From an uncultured Dorea sp. (GTDB lineage Bacteria; Bacillota_A; Clostridia; Lachnospirales; Lachnospiraceae): a stretch of 11,414 nucleotides of DNA. The notes under the pieces are model-generated. The model was not told the origin of the DNA. It saw only the letters and a program-made list of their open reading frames with translations, and ran no database searches. Location of the stretch: contig CAJTRO010000046.1 of NCBI GenBank assembly GCA_910579015.1, forward strand, positions 16,591 through 28,004, read 5' to 3'. Below, in pieces: positions 1 to 5,548 of the stretch (position 1 is its first letter; each line of letters opens with the position of its first letter). A program made the position numbers and the translations under genes.

Positions 1-87
1 CTCCTGACGACCTGTATTCCATTCGTATATGCCCGGCCCGTGCAGACGGAACATGATCTTATTATGCACAAAAGCCGCGGTCATCAT
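1..87 (-). CDS. Start of an unidentified ORF, cut by window edge
   Basis: An ATG ATG start lies on the last codons of the preceding YitT gene, so its ATGA overlaps the TGA stop, and the frame stays open for 29 codons to the window edge. The visible product begins MMTAAFVHNKIMFRLHGPGI. A start-stop overlap of this kind is typical of translational coupling within an operon. No clear Shine-Dalgarno sequence is present beyond the purine-rich AAAGAAGAAG just upstream. I do not recognise the protein, and 29 codons are too few to exclude a chance open frame. Confidence 0.35.
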   Translation of the reverse strand, partial: MMTAAFVHNKIMFRLHGPGIYEWNTGRQE

Positions 88-947
88 ACTTCTTCTTTGA
101 AGCCTTCCCCTACGACTTCGTTGGATTCCATGATGATGGTGAATGCCTGGGGATCGATCTGGCGTACAAGCTTCTTGATGGTATACATCTGCTTGTTGTT
201 GCAGGCGCACATAACCACATCTTTGTTCTTCTTTGAATAGCTTCCGATTCCCTTGAGGATAGTAGAGCCTCTTCCTGAGTATTCGTCTATGCATTCCGCC
301 ACCCGTGCGCCGTGTTCTGTCACGATGAGCGTCATCTTTCCTTCATCGATTCCATACAGGATCCGGTCCATAACGATCGCCATCAAATACGTCACGATGA
401 TTCCGTAGATGAATCCGTCTATATCCTTGAATACGATCAGGCTTCCCAATATGATCGTCGTCGTATCCAGCACGAAAGTTATGAGCCCCAGCGACATATG
501 AGGCTTTACCTTCTTTATCGCCATGCTGATGAAATCCTGCCCTCCTGTGGACGCTCCCCGCATGAACACAATTGAATATCCCGCGCCGGCCAGCACTCCC
601 ATGCAAAGAGCCGCCAGCAGACGGTCGCCGTCATACACCGGAAACAACGGAGCGATGTAGTCCATGAAAACAGAAGAAACGATCATCGTCTTGACCGACT
701 TTAAGAAAAACGTCCTTCCCAGGAATTTATAGCAGAATATGGCGACCGGCACATTGAGAAGCAGTGTGCCCGCACCGACCGGCAATCCGAACAAATGGTA
801 CAGTATGATGGCAATCCCTGAAAATCCCGCCACAGGGAAATTCGCATGTAATGCGAAGTTATAGATTCCCAGCGCGATCAGCATACTTGCCGCGATGTCA
901 ACCAACAGGTCGATCCCCAATTCTTTCCATTTCATCTGATATTTCAT
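84..947 (-). CDS. YitT family integral membrane protein (DUF161 plus C-terminal DUF2179)
   Basis: The protein has 287 residues, the usual length of the YitT family. The N-terminal two thirds hold about five or six hydrophobic membrane segments and the family signature RGASTGGQD near the middle. The soluble C-terminal part, from about residue 205 (MTLIVTEHG onward), matches the DUF2179 domain, which in these proteins probably acts as a cytoplasmic sensing or ligand-binding module. The transported substrate of the family is not established. I chose the ATG at 947 because AGGAGG (957-962) lies nine bases upstream and a strong promoter plus terminator hairpin occupy the region that a longer frame (to 1097) would cover. 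Two stop codons (TGA TGA) end the gene. A paralogue lies at 1533-2393. Expression is probably controlled by the leader described separately. Confidence 0.9.
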   Translation of the reverse strand: MKYQMKWKELGIDLLVDIAASMLIALGIYNFALHANFPVAGFSGIAIILYHLFGLPVGAGTLLLNVPVAIFCYKFLGRTFFLKSVKTMIVSSVFMDYIAPLFPVYDGDRLLAALCMGVLAGAGYSIVFMRGASTGGQDFISMAIKKVKPHMSLGLITFVLDTTTIILGSLIVFKDIDGFIYGIIVTYLMAIVMDRILYGIDEGKMTLIVTEHGARVAECIDEYSGRGSTILKGIGSYSKKNKDVVMCACNNKQMYTIKKLVRQIDPQAFTIIMESNEVVGEGFKEEV

Positions 948-956
948 AAAACAAAA

Positions 957-962
957 CCTCCT
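957..962 (-). promoter_or_regulatory. Ribosome binding site fixing the YitT start at 947
   Basis: A perfect AGGAGG lies nine bases before the ATG at 947. It decides against the longer open frame that begins at 1097, which would run through a promoter and a terminator hairpin. Confidence 0.85.
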
Positions 963-981
963 GTTCCTTACTGATTTGCTG

Positions 982-1023
982 AAAAAAAACAGCTGCAAAC
1001 TATAAAAATATAATTCGCAGCTG
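982..1023 (-). terminator. Intrinsic terminator/attenuator in the leader of the first YitT gene
   Basis: On the minus strand, arms 1009-1023 and 990-1004 pair over 15 bp with two G-U pairs and a four-base loop, followed immediately by eight T residues (982-989). This is a textbook rho-independent terminator. It lies about eight bases after the predicted transcription start and 35 bases before the YitT start codon, so it should stop transcription before the gene unless it is opened or bypassed. It could also terminate read-through from the upstream RNA. I see no obvious competing antiterminator strand within the short leader. Confidence 0.8.
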
Positions 1024-1037
1024 CTCTTCTGATTATC

Positions 1038-1066
1038 AGTATATCCGTCAAATTTTGTTTTGTCAA
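1038..1066 (-). promoter_or_regulatory. Sigma-A promoter for the first YitT gene
   Basis: TTGACA (1061-1066) and TATACT (1038-1043) are separated by exactly 17 bases. That is a full consensus -35 box and a five-of-six -10 box. The start of transcription would be near 1031, directly before the terminator hairpin. Confidence 0.75.
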
Positions 1067-1097
1067 TAAAGTCATGCAAAAATCTTCCGTAACACAT

Positions 1098-1139
1098 GTA
1101 AAGACGGATACCAATCTCTTCATTGATATCCGCCTTTAC
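1098..1139 (-). other. 18-bp hairpin without U-tract in the YitT leader
   Basis: Arms 1122-1139 and 1098-1115 enclose a six-base loop. As minus-strand RNA all 18 positions pair, two of them as G-U. As plus-strand RNA the same two positions become A-C mismatches, so the structure favours minus-strand transcription. There is no T run right after the stem, so it is not a standard terminator. It may be the 3' end of the upstream RNA, a processing site, or a regulatory element. Confidence 0.6.
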
Positions 1140-1156
1140 TCTGATACTTCGATCAT
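1136..1156 (-). CDS. Possible six-codon leader peptide (MIEVSE)
   Basis: ATG at 1156 opens a six-codon frame ending in TAA at 1136-1138. An AGAGGT sequence (1165-1170) sits eight bases upstream, a workable Shine-Dalgarno spacing. The stop codon overlaps the first bases of the 18-bp hairpin, so a ribosome on this mini-ORF would physically hinder the stem. That layout resembles leader-peptide attenuation, but a frame this short can arise by chance and no diagnostic run of codons is present. Confidence 0.25.
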   Translation of the reverse strand: MIEVSE

Positions 1157-1258
1157 TCTTTTTTACCTCTTTCTTTTCGGTTCAGATTCCCTGGCGCTCT
1201 GCCAATCTTCTGTCCGATATTGGTATTTTTGAAACAAGTTAAGCTTTTGGTGGTCTGT

Positions 1259-1268
1259 ACCTCCTTTT
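1259..1268 (-). other. Orphan perfect Shine-Dalgarno-like sequence
   Basis: AAAAGGAGGT matches the anti-Shine-Dalgarno tail of 16S rRNA over ten bases, but no ATG, GTG or TTG follows within 20 bases in any frame. It lies inside the candidate structured RNA. It may be chance, part of the RNA fold, or a ribosome-contacting element. Confidence 0.4.
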
Positions 1269-1408
1269 CTTAAACTCTTCGACTCCTGATACTCAGCGCC
1301 TTCTTTCTCAAGAATCCTCTCTCAACACCTGTGTTGACCTTGAAATAACATCCTCTTACTTACAGCTCGCGTCTGTCTTGTAATCAGGTTCTGTTATTTG
1401 TTAAATAT

Positions 1409-1437
1409 AAGATATCACACTTATCCCCATTTGTCAA
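1409..1437 (-). promoter_or_regulatory. Sigma-A promoter of the candidate RNA/leader
   Basis: TTGACA (1432-1437) and TATCTT (1409-1414) are separated by 17 bases in an AT-rich setting. Transcription would start near 1402 on the minus strand. Confidence 0.7.
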
Positions 1438-1509
1438 TATGAATTTTAAATTTTTATCCGTTTTTTTCTCTAATTGTGTATTTTGTATATTATTTTCAAA
1501 AAATTTAAC

Positions 1510-1544
1510 AAAGAGCAGTATCGGCTAAGCCTCTACTGCCCTCT
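1510..1544 (-). terminator. Probable terminator of the tex-YitT operon
   Basis: On the minus strand, arms 1534-1544 and 1510-1520 pair over 11 bp including G-U pairs. The 13-base loop holds a further GGC/GCC stem. The stem includes the YitT stop codon and ends in CTCTTT, with a further T run a few bases later. The U-tract is interrupted, so this is less certain than the other terminators here. Confidence 0.5.
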
Positions 1545-2393
1545 CTCTATCGTGAAGCCCCGCCCGCGGACCTCATTAATCTGCGTGATCGTGATAAATG
1601 CTTTCGGATCCACCATCTGGACCGTCTGGTTAATGGAATAAAGCTTCCGGTTAGGTATCACGCACAGCACGCCCTTCTGCTGCTTTGCGCCGTACCCGGT
1701 CTCGATATGGACCATGGTAACCCCCGCGTCAATCTCCTTAAGCACCTTCTCTTTTACTTCCTCATACTTCTCGGTTACGATAAACAGCTGAATCTGCGAC
1801 TGCCCCATCAGTACCACCCGGTTCATCATCATCGTGGCCGCCGCCAGTACAAAGATACCATAGAGGATCTGTTCCGGAGTAGAGAAAAATGCCTGGCACA
1901 AAAGCACCGTAAAGTCCACGAGGTACATGAACACCGCAACCGCCAGATGGAACCACTTATGAAATACCAGCGCAAGGATATCCGTGCCTCCCGTAGAGGA
2001 GCCCACCCGCACCACAAGTCCGATCCCGATCCCAAGCAGTGCTCCGCCGTAAAGGGATGCCAGCATAACGTTCTGCGTAAGCCTCGTGATCCCCGGAACC
2101 GCCTGCACGACCGACAGAAAGACCGGATACACAATTGTACTGATCAGTGTCGTCAGCGCGAACTTCTTCCCAAGCACAAAGGTTCCAAGAACAAAGAGTA
2201 CCATATTTACAATGAAGATGACCACAGACAGATTGCCGTTGACATAATGATTGATCGTGAGGGCAACACCCGTCGCTCCGCCCATGATGATCCCGTGGGG
2301 AACGATAAATGCCGCCACTGCAACTGCCAGGAATACATTGCCAAGCAGTACGCTGATTATGGTCTCAATGTTTTTCCTCCAATTCGTCTTCAT
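1533..2393 (-). CDS. YitT family integral membrane protein, second copy
   Basis: The 286-residue protein has the same plan as the one at 84-947: hydrophobic segments over roughly residues 10-190, the signature RVGSSTGGTDI near the middle, and a C-terminal DUF2179 domain starting near residue 205 (QLFIVTEKYEEV). The two proteins are clearly related but far from identical, so they are old paralogues rather than a recent duplication. The ATG lies one base after the TAA of tex, so the two genes are probably co-transcribed and translationally coupled. A GAAGGGA inside the last tex codons can serve as the ribosome binding site. The substrate or signal of the family is unknown. A link with Tex is suggested only by position. 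Confidence 0.9.
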   Translation of the reverse strand: MKTNWRKNIETIISVLLGNVFLAVAVAAFIVPHGIIMGGATGVALTINHYVNGNLSVVIFIVNMVLFVLGTFVLGKKFALTTLISTIVYPVFLSVVQAVPGITRLTQNVMLASLYGGALLGIGIGLVVRVGSSTGGTDILALVFHKWFHLAVAVFMYLVDFTVLLCQAFFSTPEQILYGIFVLAAATMMMNRVVLMGQSQIQLFIVTEKYEEVKEKVLKEIDAGVTMVHIETGYGAKQQKGVLCVIPNRKLYSINQTVQMVDPKAFITITQINEVRGRGFTIERGQ

Positions 2394-2394
2394 A

Positions 2395-4551
2395 TTATGA
2401 AAATCCCTTCATAGTCAGCTGGATACGCTTCTTCTTAAGATCCACGCCCATCACCTTGACGTCTACGATATCCCCGACGCTTACAACCTCCAGCGGATGT
2501 TTGATGAACCTCTTGTCCGTGATCTCGGAGATATGTACCAGTCCGTCCTGATGTACCCCGATATCTACAAATACTCCGAAATCAATGACATTTCTCACTG
2601 TGCCCTTAAGGATCATTCCCTCGGTCAGATCCTTCATCTCTAACACGTCGGTCCTCAGGATCGGCTTCGGCATCTCATCGCGGGGATCTCTGGCCGGCTT
2701 CTCAAGCTCCTTCACGATATCTCTTAACGTGATCTCTCCGATTCCCAGTTCTTCCGCCAGCTTCCCGTAATCCTTGATCGTCAGAGAAAGTCCCACAAGC
2801 TTCCCTCCGCTGATGTCCGTGACCGCAAATCCCTGCTTCTCAAGTAATTTCCCGGCCGCCTCATAGGATTCGGGATGTACGCTCGTCGTATCGAGAGGAT
2901 TGTCCCCTTCCTGGATCCGCATGAAACCGGCGCACTGCTCGAACGCCTTCGGCCCAAGCTTCGCCACCTTAAGAAGCTGTTTCCGGTTGGCAAATTTACC
3001 GTTCTCCTCCCTGTATGCCACTATATTCTTGGCGATCGACGCCGAGATACCTGAGATATATGCAAGAAGAGGGGCGGATGCCGTGTTCAGGTCTACGCCT
3101 ACCCGGTTTACGCAATCCTCCACCACGCCCGACAACGCCTCGCTTAACTTCTTCTGGTTCATATCGTGCTGATACTGTCCCACCCCGATAGACTTCGGAT
3201 CGATCTTGACCAGCTCCGCCAGCGGATCCTGAAGCCTCCTCGCTATGGATGTGGCGCTCCTCTGTCCGACGTCGAACTTCGGGAACTCCTCAGACGCCAG
3301 CTTGCTCGCCGAATATACCGACGCCCCCGCTTCATTGACGATCACGTACTGTACCTTCTGCGGGATCTCCTTTAGCAGCTCTACGATAAACATCTCTGAT
3401 TCGCGGGATGCCGTGCCATTTCCCACCGATATCAGCGTAATATTATACTTGGGGATGATCTTCTTGAGCAGATCCTTCGACGCCTTGATCTTCTGCGGCG
3501 TTGTCGGCGCTGTCGGATAGATGACCGTGGTCCCTATCACCTTGCCGGTAGGATCTACAACCGCCAGCTTGCATCCGGTACGGAAGGCCGGATCCCATCC
3601 AAGGACCGTCTGCCCTGTGATCGGAGGCTGCATCAAGAGCTGCTCCAGGTTCTTCTTAAATACTTCGATCGCTCCGTCTTCGGCCCTCTCCGTCAGTTCA
3701 TTACGGATCTCCCTCTCGATGGCCGGCGCGATCAGTCGCTTATAGCTGTCCTCCACCACGGCCTTCATGATCGGCGTCGTGTACGGATTGTCCTCGTGTA
3801 TGGTCTTCTTCTCCAGATAACGGATGATCTCCTCCTCCGGCGCATCAATCTTGACTGTCAGGAACTTCTCCTTCTCTCCGCGGTTCAGCGCAAGTATCCG
3901 GTGTCCGGCCAGCCGGTTCACCGGCTCTTCAAAATCATAGTACATCTCATACACGGACTCCGCTTTCTCATCCTTCGCGGCGGAAATGACGCGCCCTCTC
4001 TGTGTCGTCATCTTCCGGATCCAGATACGGTAATCCGCTTCATCTGAAATGCTCTCGGCAATGATATCCTTCGCTCCCGCAATGGCTTCTTCTACAGTAT
4101 TGACTTCTTTCTCAGGATTTATGTATTCTGCCGCGGCTTCATCGACAGGCTGTTTCAGCTTCTGCATGGTGATGAGCGCCGCAAGCGGTTCCAGCCCCTT
4201 CTCCTTTGCAATGGTTGCCCTGGTCCTTCTCTTCGGGCGGTATGGACGGTACAAGTCCTCTACCACCACCAGCGTCTCTGCCGCCATAATCTGCGTCTTA
4301 AGCTCTTCGGTAAGCTTCCCCTGCTCTTCGATACTTGATAATACCTGTTCCTTCTTCTCTTCTAAGTTGCGCAGATAGATCAGTCTCTCGTGCAGTTTAC
4401 GGAGCTGTTCATCATCCAGGGTTCCGGTTGCCTCTTTTCTATATCGTGCAATGAACGGAATGGTATTGCCCTCGTCGATCAGCTTGACTGCGGCGTCCAC
4501 CTGCCATTTCTTCACACCTAGTTCTTCTGTGATCTTTTGATTAATATCCAT
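2395..4551 (-). CDS. tex: Tex, S1-domain RNA-binding transcription accessory protein
   Basis: The 718-residue product has the full length and order of the Tex/YdcI family. An N-terminal helical Tex region is followed by a YqgF/RuvC-like fold beginning near residue 320 (GWDPAFRTGCKLAVVD), a helix-hairpin-helix region (GVDLNTASAPLLAYISGI and LLKVAKLGPKAFEQCAGF), and a C-terminal S1 domain over about the last 75 residues (GTVRNVIDFGVFVDIGVHQD). Tex proteins bind nucleic acid in the cytoplasm and act in transcription or RNA handling; their precise role in this lineage is not known. The start at 4551 is supported by AAAGGG eight to ten bases upstream and a strong promoter at 4616-4644. It is the first gene of a tight operon with a YitT gene, and diverges from a TetR regulator that could influence it. 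Confidence 0.97.
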   Translation of the reverse strand: MDINQKITEELGVKKWQVDAAVKLIDEGNTIPFIARYRKEATGTLDDEQLRKLHERLIYLRNLEEKKEQVLSSIEEQGKLTEELKTQIMAAETLVVVEDLYRPYRPKRRTRATIAKEKGLEPLAALITMQKLKQPVDEAAAEYINPEKEVNTVEEAIAGAKDIIAESISDEADYRIWIRKMTTQRGRVISAAKDEKAESVYEMYYDFEEPVNRLAGHRILALNRGEKEKFLTVKIDAPEEEIIRYLEKKTIHEDNPYTTPIMKAVVEDSYKRLIAPAIEREIRNELTERAEDGAIEVFKKNLEQLLMQPPITGQTVLGWDPAFRTGCKLAVVDPTGKVIGTTVIYPTAPTTPQKIKASKDLLKKIIPKYNITLISVGNGTASRESEMFIVELLKEIPQKVQYVIVNEAGASVYSASKLASEEFPKFDVGQRSATSIARRLQDPLAELVKIDPKSIGVGQYQHDMNQKKLSEALSGVVEDCVNRVGVDLNTASAPLLAYISGISASIAKNIVAYREENGKFANRKQLLKVAKLGPKAFEQCAGFMRIQEGDNPLDTTSVHPESYEAAGKLLEKQGFAVTDISGGKLVGLSLTIKDYGKLAEELGIGEITLRDIVKELEKPARDPRDEMPKPILRTDVLEMKDLTEGMILKGTVRNVIDFGVFVDIGVHQDGLVHISEITDKRFIKHPLEVVSVGDIVDVKVMGVDLKKKRIQLTMKGFS

Positions 4552-4615
4552 GAAAATATCCCTTTCTAGTTCTGTCTTGTCATTTTACTAAAATATGTAA
4601 ACGACCGCGTTACTT

Positions 4616-4644
4616 ATTATAGCGAAATTCTGCGGAATGTGCAA
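4616..4644 (-). promoter_or_regulatory. Sigma-A promoter of tex
   Basis: TTGCAC (4639-4644) and a perfect TATAAT (4616-4621) are separated by 17 bases on the minus strand, giving a leader of about 60 bases before the tex start codon. Confidence 0.8.
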
Positions 4645-4672
4645 TGGTAGACTTGCCACCGAACTCACTCTG

Positions 4673-4721
4673 TTTTCTTGAAAATCATACTGTGCTATGC
4701 TATAATCGTTTTGCAAGAAAA
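4673..4721 (+). promoter_or_regulatory. Inverted repeat bracketing the TetR promoter, candidate operator
   Basis: TTTTCTTG (4673-4680) and CAAGAAAA (4714-4721) are perfect 8-bp inverted repeats 33 bases apart. They overlap the -35 box on one side and cover the transcription start on the other. Both are followed inward by an A/T run (AAAA and TTTT), extending the similarity with a one-base offset. Centre-to-centre spacing is 41 bp, close to four helical turns. Autoregulation is common for TetR-family proteins, but their operators are usually compact, so this assignment is tentative. Confidence 0.3.
4678..4706 (+). promoter_or_regulatory. Sigma-A promoter of the TetR-family gene
   Basis: TTGAAA (4678-4683) and TATAAT (4701-4706) are 17 bases apart, and TG one base before the -10 box makes it an extended -10 promoter. 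The predicted start near 4713 leaves a 33-base leader before the ATG at 4746. Confidence 0.8.
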
Positions 4722-4745
4722 AGACTACTCAAGGAGTTGGAGCAT

Positions 4746-5351
4746 ATGAAGCAGGAAGCACCGGAATTATCCAGACAACAGTTGAAATCACAGGAGACAA
4801 AAGCGAAGATCTTTTGCGCCGCCAAGCACATCTTAGAGAAGAAAGGCTATGAACAGCTGTCTATTAAGAATATCTGCGAAGAAGCCGGCGTCTCGAACGG
4901 AAGCTTTTATCATCATTTTAAGACCAAGGACGACCTGCTGTCCTACTATATTGAAGAACAGCCAAGCATCAACCCGGATCTTCTGGACATGCCAGAGAAT
5001 CCCGACGAGGCTAAGCAGGCCATCATCTATGTATATCTGAATTATGTACATTACTGCCAGAAGCTTGGCGTGGAATTCATGGCGAATTATTATACGCCTA
5101 AGAACCAGTCCCTGAACCCGCTGATCTGGTCGGAGCGCCCCTACCCTATCGTCACGGTCTCCGACTATCTGCAAAAAGCGATCGACGCAGGCGTTGTATC
5201 TCCTTTGGCCAGCCTCGAAGACATCGCGACGGATATCCGGATGATCGTCATTGGAAATGTCTTCGAATGGTGTCTCAAAAGCGGAGAAACCGATTTTGAG
5301 GGAAATATGAAGCGTTCACTGGAGATTTATCTGAACGGGCTGTTTGGATAA
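4746..5351 (+). CDS. TetR/AcrR family transcriptional regulator
   Basis: The 201-residue protein has an N-terminal TetR helix-turn-helix domain at about residues 18-64 (AAKHILEKKGYEQLSIKNIC, then EEAGVSNGSFYHHFKTKDDL), including the typical GSFYHHFK recognition helix end. The remaining residues form a divergent helical ligand-binding and dimerisation domain. The ligand cannot be read from the sequence. The start was placed at 4746 because AAGGAG (4731-4736) lies nine bases upstream and the longer frame back to 4644 would begin upstream of the promoter. The gene stands alone between divergent tex and its own terminator. Its targets could be itself, tex or distant genes, and there is no adjacent efflux pump, the classic partner. 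Confidence 0.92.
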   Translation: MKQEAPELSRQQLKSQETKAKIFCAAKHILEKKGYEQLSIKNICEEAGVSNGSFYHHFKTKDDLLSYYIEEQPSINPDLLDMPENPDEAKQAIIYVYLNYVHYCQKLGVEFMANYYTPKNQSLNPLIWSERPYPIVTVSDYLQKAIDAGVVSPLASLEDIATDIRMIVIGNVFEWCLKSGETDFEGNMKRSLEIYLNGLFG

Positions 5352-5375
5352 GCCAAAAAGCGCCTGGCAGAGCAA

Positions 5376-5413
5376 AAAAAATCCTCTGAGCAAGCGGACT
5401 CAAAGGATTTTTT
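5376..5413 (+). terminator. Intrinsic terminator after the TetR-family gene
   Basis: AAAAAATCCT (5376-5385) pairs with AGGATTTTTT (5404-5413). After one mismatch TGAG pairs with CTCA, leaving an eight-base loop. The stem ends in a run of six T residues and starts in a run of A residues, so it may work in both directions. Confidence 0.85.
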
Positions 5414-5438
5414 AGAAGGGAATATGGTAGTGAAACCA

Positions 5439-5467
5439 TTTACAATAATATCTTGTAAGTGTATTAT
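5439..5467 (+). promoter_or_regulatory. Promoter of the lipid kinase-phosphodiesterase pair
   Basis: TTTACA (5439-5444) and TATTAT (5462-5467) are 17 bases apart, directly after the preceding terminator, with about 75 bases of AT-rich leader before the kinase start codon. Confidence 0.65.
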
Positions 5468-5548
5468 AACCCGGCCTTTCAAATAAATCCAATCATTAAT
5501 TCTAATATAACTTTTCAATTTATAGATAACATCTATAAGGAGGCTTTT

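Larger units (their letters stand above)
1098..1402 (-). ncRNA. Candidate structured RNA or long leader between two YitT genes
   Basis: A strong promoter (1409-1437) would start a minus-strand transcript near 1402 although no protein gene begins for 450 bases. The 5' part folds well. AAATAACA (1392-1399) pairs with TGTTATTT (1343-1350), and inside this arm CCT/AGG, TTAC/GTAA and ACAG/CTGT pair in register around a seven-base loop. Next come a hairpin at 1322-1337 (TCAACAC/GTGTTGA), a small CTGA/TCAG hairpin near 1286-1296, a CCAAT/ATTGG hairpin at 1202-1223, and the 18-bp hairpin 1098-1139. GGCGCT (1295-1300) and AGCGCC (1193-1198) could close the central part. The region also holds an unused AAAAGGAGGT. 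I cannot assign it to a named riboswitch or RNA family and see no T-box signature. It could be a stand-alone RNA or a 5' leader. Confidence 0.45.

Noticed and set aside
948..1097. Fifty-residue N-terminal extension of the first YitT protein
   Set aside because: It would be encoded across a strong promoter and an intrinsic terminator, while AGGAGG supports the start at 947.
1322..1351. Nine-codon frame MLFQGQHRC inside the candidate RNA
   Set aside because: The purine-rich AGAGG touches the ATG with no spacer, and both ends lie in predicted helices.
1098..1440. T-box or common metabolite riboswitch
   Set aside because: I found no T-box AGGGTGG-type antiterminator motif and no recognisable SAM, lysine, TPP, cobalamin or guanidine core; a covariance-model search would be decisive.
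1707..2414. Long plus-strand frame (235 codons) opposite the second YitT gene
   Set aside because: It is rich in His, Arg and Lys with no domain signature, and is the antisense shadow of a well-supported gene.
4644..4745. Longer N-terminus of the TetR protein
   Set aside because: The upstream ATG precedes the -35 and -10 boxes, so it would not be in the transcript; AAGGAG supports 4746.
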